Shown here piece by piece: positions 56,918 through 64,000 of a stretch of DNA of 64,000 nt. The notes under the pieces are model-generated. The model worked only from the letters and a program-made list of their open reading frames with translations, made no database searches and had not been told where the DNA came from. A program made the position numbers and the translations under genes. Location: contig JBGALT010000007.1 of the NCBI GenBank assembly GCA_044223665.1, positions 39,026-103,025 of the forward strand, written 5' to 3'. The stretch is from JBBSAT01 sp044223665. Lineage in GTDB: Bacteria > Myxococcota_A > Polyangia > Polyangiales > Sandaracinaceae. How positions within the stretch are numbered: position 1 is the first letter of the stretch; each line of letters begins with the position of its first letter.

Positions 56918-58075
56918 TCAGGCGGGCTCGATCGCCGTTCCGGTCGCCGGCAACAGCGCCTTCACGCCGCGCGAGCCCGGGCCGTCGATGAAGTACGCGA
57001 TCGCGCTGCGGCCGATCGCCAGCGTCCCCGCGCCCGCGATCGAGGCCGACACGAGCGTGCCGGCGCCGGGGACCAGCTTGAGCAGCTGCTGGGCGCCCCA
57101 GCGCAGGCCGATCGCGGCGCCGCCCATCAAGCCGACGGATCCCAGCCACTCGAGCGCCGCGCGACGATCCCAGGGTTGCCCGGCGACGTAGGCGATGCCG
57201 GTCACCATCATGCCTTGCAGCGGCATCAGCAGGATCGCGTCGGAGAACGGGATCGGCGCCAGCCCGATGGTGACGCCGATCGTGGCCGCGCGGTTGGCGA
57301 TGATGCGCGCGAGCTCGCGACGGCGCTCTTGTCCGACCGGCAGCGCGCGCACCGCTTCGACGTGCGTCTGCTCGGGAAGGCGTGCCCAGAGCTCGTCGGC
57401 GACCTCGCGCAGGTTCCAGCGCGCTTCTTGCGGCGCGAGCGCGGCGCAAGGGATCGCGCGCGGCAACGAGAGCCCACCCTCGTCGAGCTTCTTCTTGAAC
57501 GACGACGTCGCCGCATCGATGCGGCCCGCCCGTGCGGCGTCGTAGGGCGGTCGCGCGCCGTCGCCGACGAGCAGATCGGCCTGGGTCAGGACGACCAGCG
57601 CGCGAGGCTTGAGGTTCCGCGCATCGAAGAGCGTCGAGAGCGCAGCGCTCGCCTGCAAGAGCGCCTCGGGCTCGCCGGCCTTCGGTGCGCCACTGGCGGC
57701 GTCGGCCCGCGCCACGTACACGACCACGTCCGGCGCGGACTCGTCGATCGCCGCCGAGAGCATGTCCAGCCGCGCCGCGCTCGGTGGCCCGCTCGCCACC
57801 TCGAGCCAGTCGAGGTGACGACCCGCGTTCTCGATGCGCACCCACCGATCGGCCGGCGCCTCGATCTCTCCTGCCGCGGCGCCGAAGAGCCCGTTGACGA
57901 GGGTCGTGCGCCCGCTTCCTTCGGCGCCCACGACGAGCACGCGCGCGGCGCGTCGATCGTAGAGAAGGCGCCGCAGCTGCTCGAGGTCTCGCTTGAGCGA
58001 GCCGAGATACGGAAGCCGATCGACGACCCCGAAGAAGTCGTCCACGGCGCCACCGCCCTCACGCGTATCGGTCAT
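56918..58075 (-). CDS. P-loop GTPase-like membrane protein (DUF697/YcjF-like)
   Basis: 385 aa from ATG 58075. LVVGAEGSGRTTLVNGLFG (about 48-66) is a Walker A variant, and VVYVARADA, VVLTQADLL occupy the expected strands of a GTPase fold. Residues 240-385 hold two or three helices (IGVTIGLAPIPFSDAILLMPLQGMMV, LMGGAAIGLRWGAQQLLKLVPGAGTLVSASIAG), a YcjF/DUF697-type membrane domain. The protein probably senses or remodels the membrane. Function in this family is unknown. Confidence 0.83.
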   Translation of the reverse strand: MTDTREGGGAVDDFFGVVDRLPYLGSLKRDLEQLRRLLYDRRAARVLVVGAEGSGRTTLVNGLFGAAAGEIEAPADRWVRIENAGRHLDWLEVASGPPSAARLDMLSAAIDESAPDVVVYVARADAASGAPKAGEPEALLQASAALSTLFDARNLKPRALVVLTQADLLVGDGARPPYDAARAGRIDAATSSFKKKLDEGGLSLPRAIPCAALAPQEARWNLREVADELWARLPEQTHVEAVRALPVGQERRRELARIIANRAATIGVTIGLAPIPFSDAILLMPLQGMMVTGIAYVAGQPWDRRAALEWLGSVGLMGGAAIGLRWGAQQLLKLVPGAGTLVSASIAGAGTLAIGRSAIAYFIDGPGSRGVKALLPATGTAIEPA

Positions 58076-58166
58076 GCGCCCGATCCATGCGCGTTCCCGA
58101 GCGGCGCGCAAGCGAACGCGGAGGGGGCCCGGTGTGCCGCGCCGAGACTTCGGTCACCAGCCCGTG

Positions 58167-59177
58167 TCACCAGCGCAGCATCGCGCTGCCCCACGCGATG
58201 CCACCGCCCAGCGCGCAGAAGAGCACGGTCTGACCGGCGCGGATCGATCCGTCACGCACCGCTTCGTCGAGCGCGATCGGGATCGAAGCGCTCGAGGTGT
58301 TCCCGTACTTCTCGAGGTTCAGATAGAAGCGCGAGAGCGGGACGCCGAGGCGGTCGGCGACGGCCGAGAGGATCCGCGCGTTGGCCTGATGAGGGACCAC
58401 CCAGTCGATCTGATCGGGGCCGAGCCCCGCGCTCTCGGCGGCGACCTGCGAGGCGGAGACCAGGTTGCGCACGGCGACCTTGAAGATCTCGCTGCCCTTC
58501 ATCTGCACGAAGTGGCCCTTCTGCTCGATCGTGCGCGTGGTGGTGGGCTCGGCGCTGCCGCCGGCCGGGATCCTGAGGGCGTCGGCGCCGCTTCCATCGG
58601 CGAAGATGTGCGTGCCGAGGATGCCCCGGCCTTCGGCGATCGAGCGCCGCACGATCACGGCGCCGGCGCCGTCGCCGAAGAGCACGCAGGTGCCACGATC
58701 GGTCCAGTCGATCACGCGCGAGAGCAGCTCCACGCCCACCACGAGCACGTTCTCCGCCATGCCGCAGCGCACGTGCAGGTCGGCCAGGCGCAGCGCGTAG
58801 CAGAACCCCGCACAAGCGGCCGCGACGTCGAAGGCCGCGCAGTCGTTGCGGGCCCCGATCTTCTGCTGCACGCGGACCGCGGTCGACGGTAGCGGCATGT
58901 CGCCGGTCACCGTCGCGACGATGATGAGATCGACGGCGCTCGGATCGAGCTCGGCAGCGACGAGCGCGCGGCGGGCGGCCTCGGCCGCCATGTCGCTCGT
59001 GTTCTCGCCCTCGGCCGCGATGCGCCGGCTCTTGATGCCGGTGCGCTCGGTGATCCACGCGTCCGTGGTCTCGACCATCGTCTCGAGCTCGGCGTTGGTC
59101 AGCGCCCGTGCCGGGGCGTAGCTGCCCGTGCCGGCGATGCGCGAACAGACAGGCAGCGAGGGAGGGCGCGACACCAC
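58167..59177 (-). CDS. fabH: 3-oxoacyl-ACP synthase III
   Basis: 336 aa from GTG 59177 or 59174. The Cys-His-Asn triad is present: Cys122 in AAACAGFCYAL, His in VVPHQANARI (about 260), Asn in KYGNTSSAS (about 290). TDAWITERTGIKSRRIA and LFGDGAGAVI are family signatures. It condenses acyl-CoA with malonyl-ACP to start fatty acids; in myxobacteria it may take branched starters made through the 2-oxoacid dehydrogenase seen earlier (inference). Repeated TGAC/GTCA sites lie upstream. Confidence 0.96.
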   Translation of the reverse strand: MVSRPPSLPVCSRIAGTGSYAPARALTNAELETMVETTDAWITERTGIKSRRIAAEGENTSDMAAEAARRALVAAELDPSAVDLIIVATVTGDMPLPSTAVRVQQKIGARNDCAAFDVAAACAGFCYALRLADLHVRCGMAENVLVVGVELLSRVIDWTDRGTCVLFGDGAGAVIVRRSIAEGRGILGTHIFADGSGADALRIPAGGSAEPTTTRTIEQKGHFVQMKGSEIFKVAVRNLVSASQVAAESAGLGPDQIDWVVPHQANARILSAVADRLGVPLSRFYLNLEKYGNTSSASIPIALDEAVRDGSIRAGQTVLFCALGGGIAWGSAMLRW

Positions 59178-59248
59178 CCAAGCTCCATCGCATGCCGCCC
59201 CTCGGAAGCCAAGCGACCCGCGCCAAATGGAGCGAAACGACTCGTCGC

Positions 59249-59294
59249 TGACGAAAGTCAATCGACGAAAGTCAGCGAACTGACACGAACGTCA
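59249..59294 (-). promoter_or_regulatory. Candidate operator: repeated TGAC-N-GTCA sites upstream of fabH
   Basis: TGACGAAAGTCA (59249-59260), CGACGAAAGTCA (59263-59274) and TGACACGAACGTCA (59281-59294) are hyphenated palindromes in the gap between the LysR-type gene stop and fabH. Fourteen bases separate the first two and 18 the last two. They could bind a regulator of fatty-acid synthesis. Confidence 0.5.
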
Positions 59295-60221
59295 TCGAAT
59301 CGGGGCTCCCCGCGCGCGTGGCGCCGACAGCGACGCGAGGTCGTCCTGGGCGGCGCGCTGGATGGCGGCGACGGCCGGGTGGTTCAGGCGACGCTCCATC
59401 GAGATCGCGTAGAAGCGCTCGCGGATCTCCGGAACGCGCGCGACGACCGACACCCGGTACTGGGCGGCGATCTCGCGCTCGACGAGGCTGGGCGCCGCGA
59501 AGATCCCCGCGCCTTCGCTGCCGAACGCCTTGAGCAGCGCGCTGTCCTCCGACTCCATCACGATGCGCGGGACGATCTCGCGGGCGGCCAGCCACTGGTC
59601 GATCGAGCGCCGCAGGGGCGCGCCGCTGATCGGCATCAGCATCGGCGCGCCCGCGAGCGAGCGGGGGAACCCCTTCTTGCGCGTCGCGTGCGCCGCCGAC
59701 GCGAAGAACGTGACGCCGCACTCGCCGAGCAAGTGGTTGAAGGCGCGCACGGCGCTGCCCGGTGGAAGCGGCGCGTCGGCGATCATCACGTCGAGCTCGT
59801 GGGCGGCCAGCCGCGTCACGAGGCGCTCGTGCGCGTCCTCGTGACAGACGAGGTGCGTCGGCGGCTCGAGGGCGAGCACGGGCGCGAGGATGCGCGCGAC
59901 CACGAGCTTGGCCACCACGTCGGTGATGCCGACGTCGAGGCGTCGCGCGAGGGTCGCGCGCCCCTCCACGCTCTCGACCATCTCGCGCCCGAGGGCGAAG
60001 ATCTGATCGGCGTATCGATACGCCACACGCCCGACCTCGGTCAGCACCAGGCGCCGCCCCTTGCGGGCGAAGAGACGCTCGCCGAGCGAGCCCTCGAGCG
60101 CGCGGATCTGCGCGCTCAGCGTGGGACGCGAGAGCCGCAGGACGCTCGCGGCCGGGCCGAGACCGCCCTCACGGGCGACGAGCCAGAAGTAGTGCAGGTG
60201 GTGGTAGTTGAGCCACTTCAT
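59292..60221 (-). CDS. nhaR: LysR-family transcriptional regulator (NhaR-like)
   Basis: 309 aa from ATG 60221. MKWLNYHHLHYFWLVAREGGL and the following HTH (LSRPTLSAQIRALEGSLGERLFARKGRRLVLTEVG) are close to the opening of E. coli NhaR, activator of sodium/proton antiporter genes. The substrate-binding domain follows (VCHEDAHERLVTRLAAHELDVMIADAPL, ECGVTFFASAAHA). It is divergent from the carbonic anhydrase gene, so it probably controls that and itself. The gap holds GTCGAA twice, 13 bp apart (60233-60251). Confidence 0.85.
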   Translation of the reverse strand: MKWLNYHHLHYFWLVAREGGLGPAASVLRLSRPTLSAQIRALEGSLGERLFARKGRRLVLTEVGRVAYRYADQIFALGREMVESVEGRATLARRLDVGITDVVAKLVVARILAPVLALEPPTHLVCHEDAHERLVTRLAAHELDVMIADAPLPPGSAVRAFNHLLGECGVTFFASAAHATRKKGFPRSLAGAPMLMPISGAPLRRSIDQWLAAREIVPRIVMESEDSALLKAFGSEGAGIFAAPSLVEREIAAQYRVSVVARVPEIRERFYAISMERRLNHPAVAAIQRAAQDDLASLSAPRARGAPIR

Positions 60222-60329
60222 CGTTAGGTCCTGTCGAACGAACGAGTCGAAACTATCTGATTGTCGCACGATGCGCGTGGCCGCAGGGTGGGAGTGCGTC
60301 TCTTCCTTCATCCACGAAAGGATCCCGCC

Positions 60330-60986
60330 ATGGCCCAGCCGGAAGCCCTCCATCCCGTCTCTCCCTCCGCCGCGCTCGAGCGCATGCGCGCCGGCAACGC
60401 GCGCTTCGTCCAGGAGCTGCGAAGCCTCGAGTCGCTGGGCGGACGCCATCGCCGCGCGGCCCTCGTCGAGGGCCAGTCGCCCTTCGCCGTGATCCTCTCG
60501 TGCTCGGACTCTCGTGTTCCGTCGGAGCTCGTCTTCGACTGTGGCCTCGGCGACCTCTTCGTCGTCCGCGTCGCCGGGAACGTGGTCGCGCCATCGCTCG
60601 TCGGGAGCATCGAGTTCGCGGTCTCCACGTTCGGGACGCGGCTCGTGGTCGTCATGGGGCACACCCGCTGCGGCGCGATCGCCGCGACGCTCGACGTGGT
60701 CGAGGGCGCGACGCCGCCTTCGCCGAACCTGCGCGACCTCGTCGACCGCATCTCGCCGGCCGTGCGGAGCGTGCTCCATCACCCGGGCGAGGAGCGCGCG
60801 CAGATCCTCCACCGCGCCACGCACGCCAACGTCCGCGCCTCGGTGGACAAGCTGCGGCACGGCAGCTCGATCCTCGAGCAGCGGGTGTCCGACGGACGTC
60901 TCGTGGTGGTCGGCGCCGAGTACGCCCTCGACAGCGGCCAGGTCACGTTCCTCGACGCCACCGAGACGGCCGCGAGCGCCGCCTGA
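60330..60986 (+). CDS. Beta-class carbonic anhydrase
   Basis: 218 aa from ATG 60330, with GAAAGGA upstream. The zinc site is seen: Cys58, Asp60 and Arg62 in CSDSRVP, and His111 and Cys114 in GHTRCGA. It interconverts CO2 and bicarbonate, feeding acetyl-CoA and other carboxylases. No transport domain is fused. It is divergent from the NhaR-like gene, so it may respond to pH or cation stress. The N-terminal 20 residues are a mobile helix as in other family members. Confidence 0.96.
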   Translation: MAQPEALHPVSPSAALERMRAGNARFVQELRSLESLGGRHRRAALVEGQSPFAVILSCSDSRVPSELVFDCGLGDLFVVRVAGNVVAPSLVGSIEFAVSTFGTRLVVVMGHTRCGAIAATLDVVEGATPPSPNLRDLVDRISPAVRSVLHHPGEERAQILHRATHANVRASVDKLRHGSSILEQRVSDGRLVVVGAEYALDSGQVTFLDATETAASAA

Positions 60987-61019
60987 TCCCTCGCGGCGCC
61001 GCGCGCGTTCACGTCGCCG

Positions 61020-62849
61020 TCAGCGCGCGAGCACCTGCTTGAGCATCCCGCTCAGCTTCTGCAGGGCCGCCATGTCGTTGCCGAGCTTCTCGCCGTCGGC
61101 GTCGCGGACGTGCGCGCGTACGTGCTCCACGGCCTTTCGCGCCTTCGTGAGCGCGGCCACCGCGACCGGCGTCCCCGCCACCTTGCGCTCGGCCTCGGGG
61201 AGCATCCGCTCGAGATCCGCGAGCAGCACCTCGACGCCCTGACGCGCCTTCTCGGTCTGCTCGGCGAGCCGCCGCTCGGCGATGTAGGCGCTCGCATCCT
61301 CCATCATCGCGGCGACCTCGTCCTCGTGCAGCCCACCCTGCGCGAGCACCTCGATCTGCTTGGCCTCGCCCGTCTCGCGGTCGATGGCGGCCACGCGGAA
61401 GATGCCGTCGGCGTCGATCTCGAAGACGACCTCGATCTCCACGTCGCCGGCCGGGGCCGAGCGCAGGCCCGTGAGCGCGAACTGGCCGAGGAACTCGTTC
61501 TCCTTCGCCATGTCGTGCTCGCCCTGGAGCACGACGATCTTCACCGTGTCCTGTCCGTCACGGCTCGTGCTGAACACGTTGGCGATGCGCGTGGGGACGG
61601 TCGTGTTGCCGGGGATGACGGGATCGAAGCGCCCGCCGGCGGTCATGATGCCGAGCGAGTGTGCCGTCACGTCGTGCAAGGGCGGCATGCTGGCGGTGCC
61701 CTCGACCTCGTTGGCGATCGCTTGCCCGTGGATCGCGGCGCCGATCGCGACGACCTCGTCGGGATGCACCCCTTTGCAGGGGTCGCGCTCGAAGAAGCCG
61801 GCGACCGCGCGCTGGATGGCCGGCATGCGCGTCATGCCGCCGACGAGCACGACCTCGTCGATGTGCGCGATCTTCAGCCCGGCCAGCGAGAGCGCCTTCT
61901 CGCAGATGGCCAGGCTCCGCGTGACGAGGTGGGCCGTCATCTGCTCGAGATCGGCCCGCGAGAGGTGGACTTCGAAGTGCACGGGCCCGGCGCCGCCCGT
62001 GGCGAGGAACGGCAGCTGGATCTCGGTCGTGGTGAGATCGGAGAGCTCGGCCTTGGCCTTCTGCGCGGCCTGCCGCATGCGCGAGAGCGCCAGGGCGTTG
62101 CCGGCGACGCTCACGCCGTGCTCGCCCTCGAAGCGCTTGCTCATCCACTCGACGAGGCGATCGTCGAAGTCCTCGCCGCCGAGGTACGAGTCGCCCGTCG
62201 TCGCCACCACGTCGAAGCCGCGCTCGGGGTCGAGCGTGACGATGGACACGTCGAACGTGCCGCCGCCCATGTCGTAGACGACGATCGTGCGGCGCTCGCT
62301 GGTGCGGAAGCCGTAGGCGATCGCGGCCGCCGTGGGCTCGTTCAGGATGCGCAGCACGTCCAGGCCGGCGATGCGCCCGGCGTCGCGCACGGCCTGGCGC
62401 TGGTTGTCGTTGAAGTACGCGGGCACCGTCACGACCGCGCGCTCGACCGGCTCGCCGAGGTGGTCTTCGGCGATCAGGCGCATCTCCGAGAGCAGCATCG
62501 CGCTGATCTCCGGGATCGCGAGCATCTTGCCTCGCAGCTCGATGCGGGCGTCGTTGTTCGGGCCCTGCACGATCTTGTACGTGCAGTGCTGGACGGCGTG
62601 CTGGACCTCTCTGCTGTCCCACGTGCGCCCGATCAGGCGCTTGGTGGCGTAGACGGTGTGCTCGGCGTTGGTGACCGCCTGCCGGACGGCGAGCTGGCCG
62701 ACCAGGCGCCGGCCGTCCTCCGTGACGGCGACGACGGAGGGCGTCGTCTTGTAGCCCGCGCGGTTGGCCAGCACGTTGGGCTTGTTGGCCTCGATGACCG
62801 CGACGCAGCAGTTGGTCGTGCCGAGGTCGATGCCGATGACCCGAGACAT
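61020..62849 (-). CDS. dnaK: Hsp70-family chaperone (DnaK paralogue)
   Basis: 609 aa, slightly shorter than classical DnaK (638). The ATPase domain has IGIDLGTTN (4-12), VPAYFNDNQRQA, YDMGGGTFD and VGGMTRMPAIQ. The substrate-binding domain has the linker-like GGRFDPVIPGNTTVPTR and strands EVVFEIDADGIFRVAA. The lid is helical (YIAERRLAEQTEKARQGVEVLLADLE) but short, and there is no disordered acidic tail. No grpE or dnaJ is adjacent, so it is probably an accessory Hsp70. It is divergent from the KAS gene. Confidence 0.95.
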   Translation of the reverse strand: MSRVIGIDLGTTNCCVAVIEANKPNVLANRAGYKTTPSVVAVTEDGRRLVGQLAVRQAVTNAEHTVYATKRLIGRTWDSREVQHAVQHCTYKIVQGPNNDARIELRGKMLAIPEISAMLLSEMRLIAEDHLGEPVERAVVTVPAYFNDNQRQAVRDAGRIAGLDVLRILNEPTAAAIAYGFRTSERRTIVVYDMGGGTFDVSIVTLDPERGFDVVATTGDSYLGGEDFDDRLVEWMSKRFEGEHGVSVAGNALALSRMRQAAQKAKAELSDLTTTEIQLPFLATGGAGPVHFEVHLSRADLEQMTAHLVTRSLAICEKALSLAGLKIAHIDEVVLVGGMTRMPAIQRAVAGFFERDPCKGVHPDEVVAIGAAIHGQAIANEVEGTASMPPLHDVTAHSLGIMTAGGRFDPVIPGNTTVPTRIANVFSTSRDGQDTVKIVVLQGEHDMAKENEFLGQFALTGLRSAPAGDVEIEVVFEIDADGIFRVAAIDRETGEAKQIEVLAQGGLHEDEVAAMMEDASAYIAERRLAEQTEKARQGVEVLLADLERMLPEAERKVAGTPVAVAALTKARKAVEHVRAHVRDADGEKLGNDMAALQKLSGMLKQVLAR

Positions 62850-62932
62850 TCCGAGACGATCATGATGCCGACGCCGCCGGGCCCGGTCGAGTCGATTCGA
62901 TGGCGGCGGCCGGCGGTGTTATAGACGGCGCG

Positions 62933-64000
62933 ATGGGGAGCTCCGCGCCACAGGCCAAGCCCGCCGCGATCACCGGCCTCGCCGCCGTGAACGCGATGGG
63001 CCGGTCCACGGCGGAGGTGCTGAGCGCGCTCGACGAAGGACGCTCGGGGCTCGCCGCGCCCCGGTTCCCGCTGCCCATCGACACCGTCGTGGGCGCCATT
63101 CCCGGGGAGCTGGCCCCGCTGCCGACCGCGGTCGCCGCCTACGACACGCGCATCGCGCGGATCGGGCTCATGGCGCTCGCCGACGTCCGCGATCCGCTCG
63201 ATCGCGCGCTCGTGCGCTGGGGCAAGCGGCGGGTGGCGATCCTGCTCGGGACCTCGACGGGTGGGCTCGACGCCACCGAGGTCGCGTACCGGACGTGGGC
63301 CGAGAGCGGGGCGCTGCCGCCGAGCTATCGGCTCGAGACGCGCCACGACTTCAACGCCGTGGGCACGGCGATCGGCAAGGTCACCGGCGCGGCCGGGCCC
63401 ATCTACGTGATCAGCACCGCCTGCAGCTCGAGCGGCAAGGTGCACGCATCGGCGATGCGATTGATGCGCGCCGGTGTGATCGACGCGGCGCTCGTCGGTG
63501 GCGTCGACAGCCTCTGCCGGATGACGCTGCACGGGTTCCGCGGCCTGGGGATCCTCGACACCCAGCGCTGTCGCCCCTTCGATCGCGCGCGCTCGGGCAT
63601 CAACATCGGCGAGGGCGGCGCGCTCATGCTGATCGAGCGAGATCCATCGCTCTCCGACGTGCACGTGCTCGGCGTGGGGGAGTCGTCGGACGCGTACAAC
63701 ATGAGCTCGCCCGAGCCCACGGGCCGCGGCGCGCGCGAGGCGATGGGACGCGCGCTCGCGCTCGCGGGGCTCATGCCCGACGAGGTCGATCTGCTGCTCG
63801 CGCACGGGACCGCGACGCCCCAGAACGACACCGCCGAGAGCGCGGCCATCGAGGCGTCGCTCGGGACGAGCGTGCCGGTCGTGTCGACGAAGGCCTTCAC
63901 CGGCCACCAGCTCGGGGGCGCGGGCGCGACGAGCGCCGTGTTCGCGGTGCACGCGGTGCGCACCGGGCGCGTGCCGGCGAACCTGGGCCTCACCGAGCTC
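62933..64000 (+). CDS. Beta-ketoacyl synthase, partial (FabF/FabB-like)
   Basis: 356 codons from ATG 62933; cut by the right edge. The catalytic Cys164 in STACSSSGK, His in LLAHGTATPQND (about 285) and FTGHQLGGAGA (about 323) form the KAS triad. ITGLAAVNAMG opens the fold. It condenses an acyl-ACP with malonyl-ACP. The sequence resembles the KAS subgroup of fatty acid or aryl-polyene type more than modular polyketide synthases, because no acyltransferase domain has begun. It is divergent from dnaK with an 83-bp gap. Confidence 0.9.
   Translation, partial: MGSSAPQAKPAAITGLAAVNAMGRSTAEVLSALDEGRSGLAAPRFPLPIDTVVGAIPGELAPLPTAVAAYDTRIARIGLMALADVRDPLDRALVRWGKRRVAILLGTSTGGLDATEVAYRTWAESGALPPSYRLETRHDFNAVGTAIGKVTGAAGPIYVISTACSSSGKVHASAMRLMRAGVIDAALVGGVDSLCRMTLHGFRGLGILDTQRCRPFDRARSGINIGEGGALMLIERDPSLSDVHVLGVGESSDAYNMSSPEPTGRGAREAMGRALALAGLMPDEVDLLLAHGTATPQNDTAESAAIEASLGTSVPVVSTKAFTGHQLGGAGATSAVFAVHAVRTGRVPANLGLTEL

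Noticed and set aside
1..64000. tRNA, rRNA, CRISPR arrays, prophage or integrase genes
   Set aside because: No T-loop/anticodon pattern, rRNA stretch, regular direct-repeat array or recombinase was seen on either strand.
62933..64000. Start of a modular polyketide synthase
   Set aside because: The visible part is a stand-alone KAS of FabF/FabB length with no acyltransferase or docking region before the window ends; this cannot be excluded beyond the edge but is not supported.

Overview
The window is a very GC-rich bacterial chromosome segment, most likely from a myxobacterium (Myxococcota, Polyangiales or Sandaracinus-like). I infer this from the gene content: three Hanks-type Ser/Thr kinases, a sigma-54 activator with an FHA domain, many secreted lipoproteins with Asp/Ala/Gly/Pro-rich linkers and Cys-rich repeats, a MopE-type metal-binding repeat, a CFI-box C-terminus, and dense gene packing with many GTGA/ATGA stop-start overlaps. 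No rRNA, tRNA, CRISPR or phage genes were seen. Species cannot be fixed from the sequence alone.

Layout. 1-13.4 kb: 5' part of a RelA/SpoT gene, a regulator with two LuxR-type HTH domains, a coupled exported/membrane pair, then a cell-envelope cluster (Cys-rich lipoprotein, OmpA-type protein, LysM-FecR-barrel protein). This is followed by an adenylate cyclase/Ser-Thr kinase operon and a PIN toxin-antitoxin pair. 13.5-24.2 kb: a lipoprotein, the two E1 subunits of a 2-oxoacid dehydrogenase without E2/E3, a leucine-rich-repeat-like protein, and a five-gene operon read leftward (DegT aminotransferase, ABC ATPase, rhodanese, a metallo-beta-lactamase-like protein that seems to have lost its metal ligands, and an RlmL-type methyltransferase). 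24.2-34.9 kb: small lipoproteins and membrane proteins, including two unlisted tiny membrane proteins of 37 and 42 aa, exonuclease III, and three large secreted proteins. 35-48.7 kb: a membrane Ser/Thr kinase, an FHA-sigma54 activator and a divergent IgGFc-binding-like lipoprotein, then a decayed acetyltransferase, MutY, a TAXI-type binding lipoprotein and a third kinase. 48.8-64 kb: HEAT-repeat protein, GlcG/HbpS-like protein, a beta-barrel protein, a chemoreceptor-like protein, a second PIN toxin-antitoxin pair, an SDR, a P-loop membrane protein, FabH, a NhaR-like LysR regulator divergent from a beta-carbonic anhydrase, a DnaK paralogue, and the start of a ketoacyl synthase.

The most interesting observation is a candidate phospho-signalling regulon. 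Two lipoprotein genes (33613-34833 and 40636-42456) have matching promoter architecture: two 16-bp palindromes of the form GYCGACCG-NGGTCGRC, exactly 21 bp apart, 68-105 bp upstream of a -24/-12 (sigma-54-type) promoter that lies almost on the ATG. One site adjoins the gene for the FHA-sigma54 activator, whose next gene is a membrane Ser/Thr kinase. I infer kinase -> FHA activator -> secreted lipoproteins.

The second is a set of short mobile-looking DNA families. Family A is bounded by GGGTGTGATC / GATCACACCC inverted repeats and flanked by 8-12 bp direct repeats in three copies. Family B has three copies and family C two; family C is bounded by GTACCGC / GCGGTAC and carries a 28-29 bp palindrome.
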